Assembly (NCBI RefSeq): GCF_009761815.1
Contig: NZ_RWIN01000142.1
Coordinates: 62,001-126,000, forward strand
Reading direction: 5' to 3'
DNA length: 64,000 bases
From: Pseudomonas sp. PB120
GTDB lineage: Bacteria > Pseudomonadota > Gammaproteobacteria > Pseudomonadales > Pseudomonadaceae
Under the pieces are notes generated by a model. That model was not told the DNA's origin, did no database searches, and worked only from the letters and a program-made list of their open reading frames with translations. How positions within the stretch are numbered: the first letter of the stretch is position 1; each line of letters opens with the position of its first letter. This document shows positions 29,597-37,838 of this stretch, one piece after another. The position numbers and the translations under genes are program-made.

Positions 29597-30194
29597 TGGC
29601 GATAGACATGCCTTCCTCGCGCAGCTCTACCGCGCGGAGGATTTTTGTGCCATAGCTGCTGTGCAACCATTGCTCATTGCCGATGCTGCCAACTACCAAA
29701 TAGTCGACCTTCCTGCTAATGCCAGGACCAATGTTTGCACCACGTTCGCGCACAACTCGCTCGCATTCCTTACGTGGACCAAAGGCCATGGTACCGGTGA
29801 AGACGAACACGCGGCCGTCGCAGACGATCTCGGGTTCTGGGCGGTTGAGAGGCAGGGGGTTAGGAGCACTGTAGGCTTTGGTTGATGGGCCGGAAACGCT
29901 GAGGCCAGCGAAGCCACGCAGGGTGTCAAGCAGCTCCGCGGACTCCTCGGCATCAAGCTCACCGTCTTGGAGCATCAAACTGATACGTTGGTACAGTAAG
30001 TTGATGACCGGGTCATCCAGGTGGACCAACTGGGTGTCGATCCACTGGCGCAGGAACTTGGCCTCGTCAATGGTGACTACGCCGTCAGCGGCGATGCCAG
30101 CGGCCAGACCAGCAAGCACGTCGGCGCTACGACGATCCATGCGGTCGGCATTGAAGAAACGGCTGTTTTTGAACTCGTCGTGCAGGTCAGACAT
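29556..30194 (-). CDS. BRCT-domain protein with TerB-like N-terminal region, downstream of cI
   Basis: The 212-residue protein has a helical N-terminal half (AAGIAADGVVTIDEAKFLRQ; LQDGELDAEESAELLDTLRG) resembling TerB-like calcium-binding folds, and a C-terminal BRCT domain (RVFVFTGTMAFGPRKECERV; KVDYLVVGS) as in NAD-dependent ligases. BRCT domains bind DNA ends or partner proteins. It follows cI by 26 bp on the same strand, so it is probably expressed in the lysogen. Its role there is unknown. Confidence 0.85.
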   Translation of the reverse strand: MSDLHDEFKNSRFFNADRMDRRSADVLAGLAAGIAADGVVTIDEAKFLRQWIDTQLVHLDDPVINLLYQRISLMLQDGELDAEESAELLDTLRGFAGLSVSGPSTKAYSAPNPLPLNRPEPEIVCDGRVFVFTGTMAFGPRKECERVVRERGANIGPGISRKVDYLVVGSIGNEQWLHSSYGTKILRAVELREEGMSIAIIGEDHWQRVLLG

Positions 30195-30220
30195 TACTCA
30201 CGTTCCTTGTGGGGGATGGA

Positions 30221-30940
30221 CTACATACCAGTGATCTTGGCATCGATTGCCCGGCCAGTGATTTCCCACGTGCCATCTAGGGTAACGGTCTGGTACTCGG
30301 GGTTGAGAGGTACCAAATAACCGACGCCAGCGTCCTGGACGTACTGCTTGAAGGTGTGTTCGCCACTGATGGTGTGGCGAGCGATGTAGAACTTACCGCT
30401 GATTAGGTCGAAACCCTCGGGGCGGATCAGGATCGGGGTACCCTCAGGGAAGCTAGGCGGCGTCTCCGCAGTCATCGACTTGCCTTTGACCTTGAGCCAG
30501 TAGCCGCGCGGGCCGGCGTTTTCGGTGGAACTTAGCCATTCGTCCGCGATGCCAGTGGGATAACAGGCAGACGATTCAAGGCGCTCGCCCGCAGCGATCC
30601 AGGTGATCAGGGGGTACTCCCTAGCTTCCCTGTGCGGCTGCAGCATGGGCGCGACGTTGGAGTGGTCTGCATCAGAGGTCATTGCAGCAATCTCAGCCGC
30701 CAAGCGCGGGCTGAAACTTTCGACAGGTTCCTCCAGCAGCCTTGCCAGTACTGACGCGAACCTAGCGTTAAGAGGGTTGACGCCATTTAGGTACTGGTTA
30801 ACCGACGCAGGGGTGATTCCTGCAGTGTCTGCAATTTTCTTCTGGCTGAGTTTAAGTGCGTTCTTTTTCGACAGAAAGAGAGCGTTGGCGGCATGGCATT
30901 CTGCCAAATGCGCGTCAGATAAAGGTTTTTTCTTAGACAT
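30221..30940 (-). CDS. CI-type phage repressor (HTH plus S24 peptidase)
   Basis: The 239-residue repressor has an N-terminal XRE helix-turn-helix (LSQKKIADTAGITPASVNQY) and a LexA/CI-like S24 domain. The catalytic serine is in KGKSMTAET and the lysine in HTFKQYVQD. The likely RecA-stimulated cleavage site is Ala-Gly in ITWIAAGE. It diverges from a Cro-like gene across three palindromic operators. SOS induction of the prophage through self-cleavage is inferred from the family. Confidence 0.92.
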   Translation of the reverse strand: MSKKKPLSDAHLAECHAANALFLSKKNALKLSQKKIADTAGITPASVNQYLNGVNPLNARFASVLARLLEEPVESFSPRLAAEIAAMTSDADHSNVAPMLQPHREAREYPLITWIAAGERLESSACYPTGIADEWLSSTENAGPRGYWLKVKGKSMTAETPPSFPEGTPILIRPEGFDLISGKFYIARHTISGEHTFKQYVQDAGVGYLVPLNPEYQTVTLDGTWEITGRAIDAKITGM

Positions 30941-30950
30941 TTTTTGAGTA

Positions 30951-31016
30951 TAAGCCGTTGGCTAATTATTTTGTTTAGCCGCCGGCATTGATTAATTATA
31001 AGCCGCCGGCTAATAT
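30951..31016. promoter_or_regulatory. cI-cro operator region with three palindromes and a rightward promoter
   Basis: Three sites, TAAGCCGTTGGCTAA (30951-30965), TTAGCCGCCGGCATT (30975-30989) and TAAGCCGCCGGCTAA (30999-31013), are spaced 24 bp apart. The third lies in the spacer of TTGATT-N17-TAATAT (30988-31016), the likely cro promoter. A TATACT hexamer facing cI is also present. The layout parallels lambda OR. Confidence 0.85.
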
Positions 31017-31047
31017 TCTCAGAACTCGTCGTTCTGGGGTGTATGAC

Positions 31048-31326
31048 ATGGAAAAAATTTCGCTGGAGGACCTCGTCGTTCGACTCGGGCAGGCGACTGT
31101 TGCGCGAGCGCTTGGCGTCAAGCCAGCGTCTATCGCAAAAGCTATCCGGACCCGCCGAAACATCGTTGTGACGGTGGCGGAAGATGGTTCTTTCGAAGCT
31201 CAAGAAACACGCCCGTTTCCTTCCCAAGAATACGTGTCATTACCTTCGCTCTCTAATGACACCGATGGCTCTAAGTCACCGCTTGACGGGGATTTTCAGC
31301 AGCCTAAAGGCTGTCATCTGCCATGA
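31048..31326 (+). CDS. Cro-like repressor
   Basis: The 92-residue protein has a Cro-type helix-turn-helix (GQATVARALGVKPASIAKAI) followed by a strand (NIVVTVAEDGSFEAQETRPF) like lambda-type Cro proteins. The ATG at 31048 is preferred because the longer reading would run through the operators. It is the first gene of the rightward operon and overlaps the next gene by 4 bp. Confidence 0.82.
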   Translation: MEKISLEDLVVRLGQATVARALGVKPASIAKAIRTRRNIVVTVAEDGSFEAQETRPFPSQEYVSLPSLSNDTDGSKSPLDGDFQQPKGCHLP

Positions 31327-31946
31327 ATATGTCCAACCCAAGACAGTTAACGATTTCTCGCGATCAGGTCTTGGTTGCCCATGCCGCCGAGATGATTGCG
31401 CGCACCGGGTTCAGCCAGGATGACTTCGCCCAGGCGTTGAGCTGCAATCTGCATCGTCAGATCCCTGCCAAGGCTGTCAGTAAGGACGTGCCCGACTTCG
31501 ATGCACTTGCCCTGGGCAACGACACCACGTCGTTCCTGAGAGCATCAGGCTCTTGGCTGCGCCGTGTCGGGCGCTGGCTCAGTGGTGAGGTAGATCTGCC
31601 GAGCTGGATCGAGGAGTCATGGGTAGACGCGCTGGAAGGCGACTTTAAGGACTGCTGCATCAATGAGCTGGCCCACCGTCATGGGCTGACTGGTGCGCGC
31701 GAGCTGGATGGCGATGGGAACCCATTGGGGGCGTTCGGCCAACTGGTGGCCCGCCTGGGCAATACGGTCGCCCTGGGCAGCGAGATACTGGCTGACGGAC
31801 GCATCGACATCGAGGACCTGGACAAGCTGCCTGAATTTGTCGATCGGCTACGTTCGGTCGAGGCTCGTTGCAGCGAACTGCGCTCGCGCGCCGAGAGTGT
31901 TCTGCTCGAGCAGCCCCCTAAGCCCCACCTGTCCCGGGTGAACTAG
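31323..31946 (+). CDS. Prophage early protein of unknown function (207 aa)
   Basis: The protein begins MNMSNPRQLTISRDQVLVAH and is acidic, with a middle part DLPSWIEESWVDALEGDF and a helical C-terminus. Its place between cro and the replication gene is that of CII-like regulators, but I see no firm family motif. It is coupled to cro by a 4-bp overlap. Confidence 0.65.
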   Translation: MNMSNPRQLTISRDQVLVAHAAEMIARTGFSQDDFAQALSCNLHRQIPAKAVSKDVPDFDALALGNDTTSFLRASGSWLRRVGRWLSGEVDLPSWIEESWVDALEGDFKDCCINELAHRHGLTGARELDGDGNPLGAFGQLVARLGNTVALGSEILADGRIDIEDLDKLPEFVDRLRSVEARCSELRSRAESVLLEQPPKPHLSRVN

Positions 31947-31951
31947 CCTCT

Positions 31952-32881
31952 GTGACTTCCCTGGGCAAGGACATCCACTCGCGATCGGCAAGCAGCCGCA
32001 AGGGCAGCCCCAACAAGGGCCGACCTGCTGTCGTTCATCGCGACAAGAAAGATCCGCACGCCGCCTTGCGCGCACCAATTCGAGCCCCACGGTACACAGC
32101 TCCGCGTCGTCTCACTGCCCAGCAACTGAAAAACCCTTTGCTACGCATGGCATTCTCGCGACTGAGCCAGATTGGCGAACTGCGCGGGCAGTACCTGCGC
32201 GACCTGGACACCATCCATGGTGGTCGCCGCACCCGTTCCGAGAAATTCGACGCTTTGGCCAAGGCATCCGAGCAAATGCTGCTGCGCCTGGACTTGGCCA
32301 CCGGCGTCCTGGGATGGCTTGATATCGAGCGAGGGCAGTACTTCCTCAACACCCAGTGCGGTGTAGCTGAAGATAGCGATATGTCCCCTGCGTCTCTCAA
32401 TCGCCTCATGCACAGCCTGGATCTGGCCGGTTACGTTTACCGGCGCATTGAAAAAGTGCAGCTGGAAGAAAAGGACGAGGCAGGACTTAACCTTGTGCGG
32501 ACGCGCGTCCTGGTGCGCTTCACTGAAAAGTTCTTCGCTGACCTTGGCGTGCGCTACCTTTGGTTTCGGGCCAAGAAAGCGGCGATTAAGAAGAGGGAAA
32601 AGGAGCTTCGAGAGATCAGCGGGCTTCGTGCAGCGCGTCAAGAAAAGGCCTCCTTAGAGGAACTACGGCGACAGCAGTCCCGTAGGAACTGGGAAAAGAG
32701 CGAGGCGCGCAAGGCGGCTCAGACTCACAGTCAGTCAGAAATAATGACCCCGGCCAGCGGTTCATCCGGGGGCACCAAACCTCCCCTGAAGCCCGACAAG
32801 AGCTCAGGCGACGTTGACCAATCAGTGGCACGCCTACTGCGTAGCATCCAGGTCAAGAAAGACTCCACCCTTCCGAAATAA
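31952..32881 (+). CDS. RepA-like replication initiator (IncFII-type resemblance)
   Basis: The 309-residue basic protein has a central winged-helix-like segment (MSPASLNRLMHSLDLAGYVY, then LVRTRVLVRFTEKFFADLGV) and a long charged helical tail (RAKKAAIKKREKELREISGL). The order recalls plasmid IncFII RepA1 rather than the P2 gpA nickase or a lambda-type O protein. The start is a GTG at 31952, six bases after the previous stop, without a clear Shine-Dalgarno. A non-coding region follows, the usual place of the origin for RepA1 plasmids. Confidence 0.55.
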   Translation: MTSLGKDIHSRSASSRKGSPNKGRPAVVHRDKKDPHAALRAPIRAPRYTAPRRLTAQQLKNPLLRMAFSRLSQIGELRGQYLRDLDTIHGGRRTRSEKFDALAKASEQMLLRLDLATGVLGWLDIERGQYFLNTQCGVAEDSDMSPASLNRLMHSLDLAGYVYRRIEKVQLEEKDEAGLNLVRTRVLVRFTEKFFADLGVRYLWFRAKKAAIKKREKELREISGLRAARQEKASLEELRRQQSRRNWEKSEARKAAQTHSQSEIMTPASGSSGGTKPPLKPDKSSGDVDQSVARLLRSIQVKKDSTLPK

Positions 32882-33584
32882 TCGCGGCTCCCGCGAGGCC
32901 AGGCCACGCCTGTCCATCGAAAAAACACCTCACTCCTGTGCCAACTCTGCCGGCATGCACCGTCCTGCAGGCAAACGGCCACGTGCGCGCCCATTTTCCC
33001 TCGTCATTTCTCTGTGCCGCCGGCGTTTGGAAAAGGCATCCAGGATCCCTTTGAATTAAATGGAATTTTAAACCCCACTCAGCATCCCCAAAGGGTATAA
33101 AAAAGAGACTTTCGAGGTGTCCACAGGGTCAGTGTGTTGGGTACAAGATGATGCCTTCGCCCAAGGGCTCAGTTCGCTGCGCTCAGCTTTTTATGAGGAT
33201 CGCGGGCTACGCGCCCGCCCAGCGGCAGGGCAGTGCCCTGCACCCATGCTGGATGCCCTGCACTCCGTGCCGGGGATCCTGCGGGCTCAAAGCGGCAATT
33301 GGGCGCGCCGAGGTGAGCTGCAAGTTTCACGGGCAGCGCTCGCGGGCAGTATCGGTCGGCGCTGCTCAGATTTTTGGGTGCGAATTTGTCGGACAACCGG
33401 CCGCTGCGCGGGTTCCGCCGCGCCGAGATTGTTAGTATCAGCTCAGATTGTGCTGGCGGCTTATATGCCTGCGGTGCAGGCATTGCGATGCATGATTCGA
33501 GATCGATGTTGAGAGATGCCCATTGTGGGCACGGGAGCGGAGAGGCTTGGATGCGTCGGAGAGGTTGCGAACCTGGTCCTGTGG
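32882..33584. other. Non-coding, palindrome-rich region; candidate replication origin and cos neighbourhood
   Basis: This 700-bp stretch has an AT-rich part (33045-33110), a DnaA-box-like TGTCCACAG near 33118, a perfect palindrome GCAGGGCA-G-TGCCCTGC (33225-33241) and a repeat TGCCCTGCA at 33254. Two overlapping plus-strand open frames (33117-33512 and 33148-33435) lack ribosome-binding sites. The place between the initiator and portal genes suits an origin and, by P2 analogy, cos. Neither is proven. Confidence 0.4.
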
Positions 33585-33845
33585 TCAGCCTCGTTGCGAG
33601 GAGCCGACCTGCAGGAACAGTTCTTGCTGCTGCTCCGCCGGCAAGCTTCTGATTCTCTCCAGTAGAAGTGTGTCGAAGCGTTGTCCCGGTGGCCGCAATG
33701 AGTGCTTGAAAGTCAGTTCGGATACCCATGTGTGTCCGCACTGCGCGTCCAAGCACTGGCAGTAAAGCTTCACATAGCCCCGGGTAATCTCCTCCCGTGA
33801 ACTGATGCGCCCTTTGTGGTCGCAGGCCGTGCAGTAAATTCGCAT
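33585..33845 (-). CDS. ogr: Ogr/Delta-type zinc-finger activator of late genes
   Basis: The 86-residue protein has the exact Ogr zinc motif C5-X2-C8-X22-C31-X4-C36 (MRIYCTACDHKG ... YCQCLDAQCGHTW), followed by SELTFKHSLRPPG as in P2 Ogr. Ogr binds upstream of P2 late promoters and contacts the RNA polymerase alpha subunit. A LexA-like box lies 65 bp upstream of the start, overlapping the portal gene's end. A GGGGAGGG precedes the ATG. Confidence 0.93.
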   Translation of the reverse strand: MRIYCTACDHKGRISSREEITRGYVKLYCQCLDAQCGHTWVSELTFKHSLRPPGQRFDTLLLERIRSLPAEQQQELFLQVGSSQRG

Positions 33846-33909
33846 GTTTCCCTCCCCAGGGTTGCAGAGCCATCATTATGCCGTCACCGATGGTGATAAT
33901 CACTAAATA

Positions 33910-33925
33910 CTGTCTATTTAGTCAG
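33910..33925 (-). promoter_or_regulatory. LexA-like box upstream of ogr
   Basis: CTGTCTATTTAGTCAG fits CTG-N10-CAG with an AT-rich centre, less well than the other two prophage boxes. It lies between ogr and the portal gene and overlaps the portal stop. Confidence 0.5.
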
Positions 33926-34952
33926 TGGTTTTTGCTTCTTCATCAGGGGTTCTCCAGCTAATTCTCCTGTCTTGTCGCAGGGTGTCGTTGACCTGGTTAA
34001 ACAGCTGGCAGATCGGCCGGATCTCGTTGCTGGTGTAGACCCGATCGATCTTCTCGATATCACCAAAGCCGGCGCTGTTTTCCGGGATGATGCCGGCCAG
34101 CGCAGGGTTCATTCGCCAGGCGGCGATCACGTCGTTGCGGGTGATGTTCTTGACCTTCTCCAGCTCGTCCTTGGCCTGAAAATCCCCCACAGGAATGATC
34201 TGAATGGCGTTCTCCTTGCCGTTGGGAATGTTGACGAACATCGAGCGGAAGTTGCCCACGCCCTTGCTGGCACTGATCTGGGCACGCAGGTTTTCTTCGT
34301 CCTCTTCGGTCAGGTCCGGGTCGTTGGTGTAGAAGATGTAACCCGCGTGCGCGCCGTTGCTGTAGTAGCGCCGGCGGAACAGGGTCGCGGCTTCGTTGAG
34401 CAGTAGCGCCTGTAGGCCGCCCAGGTAATCCGGAATGCCGTAAATGGTCTGCTCGACGTCGTAATCCATGACGTGCTCGATCTCGTCCTGGTCGAAGTCC
34501 ATGTACTTGTTGTCCGGCAGCAGCATCCGGAAACCGCCGTCTACCTTCACCCGCATGTTGATCGCCGGCAGGTGCTGCAGCTCCAGCACCTGGCCGAAAG
34601 CATTGGTATCGCGATAGAAGAACGCATCGCCGAACACCATGTAATCCAGACCTGCGCAGCCCATGGTCTGGGCACTGCAGCCGGCCGAGGGGATGAACTC
34701 ACGCAGCAACAGGTTGCGCTTGAACTTCGGAATGGCGCCGTGGTGCGCGTTGGCGCGCAGCAGCTTGGCCAGGCCGGTGCGTGATACCGGCGGCTTGTAG
34801 ATATCCCCGTCGTCGCTGGGGAACACCCCCACGTACTCGCCGATGTTCCCCGACAACACCTGCTCGGGTTCCCCGAAGGTGAATGCCCGCATGGGCTGAG
34901 GCTGTCGCACCTGCTGGTTGACCTGGCGTTTTTTGTGTCGAGGCTTGGGCAT
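33918..34952 (-). CDS. Portal protein (P2 gpQ family)
   Basis: The portal forms the ring at the capsid vertex through which DNA is packaged. The 344-residue protein shows the family patterns AFTFGEPEQVLSG, GDAFFYRDTNAFGQVLELQH, YGIPDYLGGLQALLLNEAAT and RRRYYSNGAHAGYI. An ATG at 34952 and a GTG at 34961 are both possible starts. It reads leftward with the terminase gene upstream, as in P2. Confidence 0.95.
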   Translation of the reverse strand: MPKPRHKKRQVNQQVRQPQPMRAFTFGEPEQVLSGNIGEYVGVFPSDDGDIYKPPVSRTGLAKLLRANAHHGAIPKFKRNLLLREFIPSAGCSAQTMGCAGLDYMVFGDAFFYRDTNAFGQVLELQHLPAINMRVKVDGGFRMLLPDNKYMDFDQDEIEHVMDYDVEQTIYGIPDYLGGLQALLLNEAATLFRRRYYSNGAHAGYIFYTNDPDLTEEDEENLRAQISASKGVGNFRSMFVNIPNGKENAIQIIPVGDFQAKDELEKVKNITRNDVIAAWRMNPALAGIIPENSAGFGDIEKIDRVYTSNEIRPICQLFNQVNDTLRQDRRISWRTPDEEAKTTD

Positions 34953-36756
34953 TGTTTCCACTCGTGACGTAGCGGCTGCGTCGCCGCTTGTTGGTGTTCA
35001 AGGGTTCGTTGGCCAGGGCGTGCATGACCGCCCAGGCGATGTCGGCGTGGCCGGTAGCATCGGTGCGTGAAGCGCTGTAGGTGACCTGGCCGCTGTTGGT
35101 GGTGCCGCGCTTGATGGTCAGGAATGCCTGGGCAATGTCGGTCCAGCCGGCTTCCCACTCGATGCGGCTACCCGAAATCGTGTCCTGGGCCTTGAGCACC
35201 AGGGCGTTTTTGGCTTCCAGGCTGTAGTGGATCGGCGTGGCTTTCGCGTAGAAATCGCGCACCAGGTCGAACACGCCGTAACCCACGCCTGTGACATCGA
35301 TGCCGATGTGCTGGACGTTGAAACGCTCGGTGAGCTTCTTGACCTGGGCGGCCTGGTAGGTGAACGAGTGCCCCCGCCAGCTGTGTTTCTCCAGGATGCG
35401 GAACTTCGCCCCGGGTTCGAGTGGCGGCGCGATGACCACGCAGGTGGCATCGTCGCGGGTGCGGCTCGGATCGTAGCCCAGCCAGACCGGACTGTTGCCA
35501 AATGGCCGATCGTCGTCGGGCTTGTAGTCCTCCCACAGCGACAGGTCGGAGTAGCAGCGCTCCAGGTCCTTGAGGCTGAACGCGCTCTGTGTGCTGTCAA
35601 TGAACTTGCAGTAGAACAGCTGCTGGAATTTGTCCTCGTCGTACTCCAGTTGCAGCTGCTCGAGGTCGAACAGATCGCAGCCGCCGTCGATCGCATCCTG
35701 GATGGTGATGGTCTTGCGCCATTGGCCGTCTGGGCATAGCGCGCCCTGGGTGTAGGCCGCTTCGATTGGCCAGCTGCCGCCGGCCTTTTTCCCGCGCTTG
35801 CTGTTGCGAAATTCCTCACCGGACCAGAAAGGATACGCCTGATGCGACACGGCGCTGGGCGTCGAGAAGTAGGTTTTGCGCCACTTCTTGTGGGTGCCCA
35901 TGGCGCTGGCCACGGTGCTCAGCTTCTCGAAGTCGCGGATCCAGAAATATTCGTCGACGTAGACGTGCCCGTGGTAGCCCTGGGCGGTGCTGCTGTTGGT
36001 GCTGAGAAAGCGCAGCTCGGCGCCGTTGCTCAGGGTGATGGGGTTGCCAGTCAGCTCGATGCCGAACCACTGCTGAGCAAACTGGATGATGTAGCTGCGA
36101 AAAATCTCCGACTGCGATCGGCTGGCCGACAGGAACACCTGGTTGTCGCCGGTGAGCACCGCGTCCATGAACGCTTCGCCGGCGAAGTAGTAAGTCAGGC
36201 CCACCTGGCGACTTTTGAGGATGTTCCGGATCCGGCATGTCAGCGGGTTTTGTTTGGCCGCAAACAGCTCCTGCTGGTAGCGGTACATCTTGCTGATGAA
36301 CTTATCCAGGAAGTCGACTTCGGTCAGGCCGCTGATGTCGTTCTTGGCCTTCTTCTCGCGTTTCTTGCCGCTACCTTCGCCACGGCCGGAGCGATCGCCC
36401 CGCGAACGCTGGCGAGATTCTTGGGGCTCGCCCTGGTCATCTCCGAGCGTTGCCGCTGGGGACGCCGGTTTGGCCGCTTGCTTGAGCAGCCGCTCGCGCA
36501 CGCCGGTCAGTCGGTCCAGCTCGTTCAGATCGTCCTTTGACAGGCTGCCGACCTTGTCCAGGAGCAGGGTGATACGCCGACCGACAGCGGTCAGTGGTTC
36601 TTCGTCCGACAGCATGTCTTCCCAGCCGCCCTGGCGGATCCAGTAATAGACGATCCGGATGTTGGGCAGGTTGAGTTGCGCCTGAATTTCCTTGGCCTTA
36701 CAGCGGCGCAGAAACAGACGTTTGGCGGCTTCTTTAACTTCGGTCGAGTAGTACAT
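34699..36756 (-). CDS. Terminase ATPase subunit (P2 gpP family), overlong reading frame
   Basis: This is the DNA-packaging motor. The N-terminal HTH (KRLFLRRCKAKEIQAQLNLP), the ATPase core (SRQVGLTYYF; YVDEYFWI) and the nuclease domain (WLGYDPSRTRDDATCVV; IGIDVTGVGYGVFDLV) are intact. P2 gpP has about 590 residues; here the frame runs to 685, because no stop appears after KRRRSRYVTSGN. The last ~85 codons overlap the portal gene out of frame and are low in complexity. A lost stop or a base deletion near 34950 is suspected. Confidence 0.92.
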   Translation of the reverse strand: MYYSTEVKEAAKRLFLRRCKAKEIQAQLNLPNIRIVYYWIRQGGWEDMLSDEEPLTAVGRRITLLLDKVGSLSKDDLNELDRLTGVRERLLKQAAKPASPAATLGDDQGEPQESRQRSRGDRSGRGEGSGKKREKKAKNDISGLTEVDFLDKFISKMYRYQQELFAAKQNPLTCRIRNILKSRQVGLTYYFAGEAFMDAVLTGDNQVFLSASRSQSEIFRSYIIQFAQQWFGIELTGNPITLSNGAELRFLSTNSSTAQGYHGHVYVDEYFWIRDFEKLSTVASAMGTHKKWRKTYFSTPSAVSHQAYPFWSGEEFRNSKRGKKAGGSWPIEAAYTQGALCPDGQWRKTITIQDAIDGGCDLFDLEQLQLEYDEDKFQQLFYCKFIDSTQSAFSLKDLERCYSDLSLWEDYKPDDDRPFGNSPVWLGYDPSRTRDDATCVVIAPPLEPGAKFRILEKHSWRGHSFTYQAAQVKKLTERFNVQHIGIDVTGVGYGVFDLVRDFYAKATPIHYSLEAKNALVLKAQDTISGSRIEWEAGWTDIAQAFLTIKRGTTNSGQVTYSASRTDATGHADIAWAVMHALANEPLNTNKRRRSRYVTSGNNAQASTQKTPGQPAGATASAHAGIHLRGTRAGVVGEHRRVRGGVPQRRRGYLQAAGITHRPGQAAARQRAPRRHSEVQAQPVAA

Positions 36757-36805
36757 GAGCCGCAGTCTATGCGGCGAAAACGCTGGAAACGCGGGGTTAA
36801 ATTCC

Positions 36806-36840
36806 GCGTTTCTCCTAGATCGCGAATCTAGGAGAAACGC
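36806..36840. repeat. Perfect 15-bp inverted repeat between the divergent terminase and scaffold operons
   Basis: GCGTTTCTCCTAGAT and its exact complement flank the 5-nt centre CGCGA. It sits midway between two divergent late operons, where an activator such as Ogr must act. No T-run follows, so it is not a typical terminator. Confidence 0.8.
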
Positions 36841-36919
36841 GCAGTTGAACCGTTTGTTAGAGGGCGTTTGGCTCCATATCTTGGCGGCTCAAATCACCGA
36901 TTGAGCGCAGTTATCGCCC

Positions 36920-37837
36920 ATGCCCCGTTCCCTTGTTTCGTTCTGGAAACGTGTCGCCACCAGCGGCACCACCGCCGATGGTCGCGAGATCCTTCCCCAG
37001 GAACTGCGCGACATCGCTGAGACCTACAAGCCGTCCAAGTACACCGCTGTGATTTGGTGTGACCACGAACGCTGGTCGGGTTCCCACGGCACCGTCTATG
37101 CCTTGCGGCTGGTGGAAGAGGGCGACGATCTGGAAGAGGGGCAAATTGCTCTGGAAGCCCAGCTCAAGCCCAACGATCGACTGCTGTACCTGAATGACCA
37201 GGGCCAGAAGTTGTTCACCAGCATCGAGATCACCCCGAACTTCGCCGGCAGTGGCAAAGCCTATCTGACCGGCCTGGGCGTGACCGATGAACCCGCCAGC
37301 TTGGGCACTCAGGAACTCTACTTTTCAAAGAAAACCCACAAAGACGCCTTTTACGCCGCGTCCGTTGAGCTGGGCTCATTCGAAGAAGAACCCCAGGGCG
37401 AAGTCGGCAAGCTGATCGGCTTGCTCACCGGCCTGTTCAAGCGCTTTGCAGCGGACACCGAGCCTGCCAAACCTACCCCCCCAACCGAGAGCAAACCCCC
37501 AATGGATGAAGCTACCGCAACGGCCTTAAAAGCCCTGCTGGCGCAGCTGCTGGTTGTCGCTGCCGGCATTCAGGCTGTGATTGAGCCTGCAGCTGAAGAG
37601 GCACCAGAACCCGATCAAGCACCGATCGACGACGTCACTGCAGCAGTCGACGCGATCGTCACCACTGCCGAAGAAGAGCGCGAATTCAGTCGCAACGGCG
37701 GTGCTTCGAACAAAGCCGTGCTGGCTGCACTGGTTGGTCTGCAAAAGCAGTTCACTGCGATTCAGAACACTCCCACCGGTCGCCAGTTGCCGCGCAATGC
37801 TGGCCCGGTGACCACCGCCAAGAAGAAGGTGCTCTGA
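36920..37837 (+). CDS. Capsid scaffolding protein / protease (P2 gpO family)
   Basis: GpO guides capsid assembly and processes capsid proteins. The 305-residue protein has the N-terminal serine protease part (MPRSLVSFWKRVATSGTTAD; histidine in WCDHERWSGSHG; serine in LFTSIEITPNF) and a C-terminal helical scaffold with an acidic, alanine-rich linker. It opens the rightward late operon. Confidence 0.93.
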   Translation: MPRSLVSFWKRVATSGTTADGREILPQELRDIAETYKPSKYTAVIWCDHERWSGSHGTVYALRLVEEGDDLEEGQIALEAQLKPNDRLLYLNDQGQKLFTSIEITPNFAGSGKAYLTGLGVTDEPASLGTQELYFSKKTHKDAFYAASVELGSFEEEPQGEVGKLIGLLTGLFKRFAADTEPAKPTPPTESKPPMDEATATALKALLAQLLVVAAGIQAVIEPAAEEAPEPDQAPIDDVTAAVDAIVTTAEEEREFSRNGGASNKAVLAALVGLQKQFTAIQNTPTGRQLPRNAGPVTTAKKKVL

Positions 37838-37838
37838 C

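Noticed and set aside
33117-33512. Overlapping plus-strand frames in the candidate origin region
   Set aside because: No ribosome-binding sites, two frames compete over the same bases, and the palindromes suggest a non-coding role; not firm enough to call a gene.
33169-33903. 244-codon minus-strand frame over the ogr region
   Set aside because: It overlaps ogr in another frame; ogr has an exact zinc-finger signature and this frame has none.
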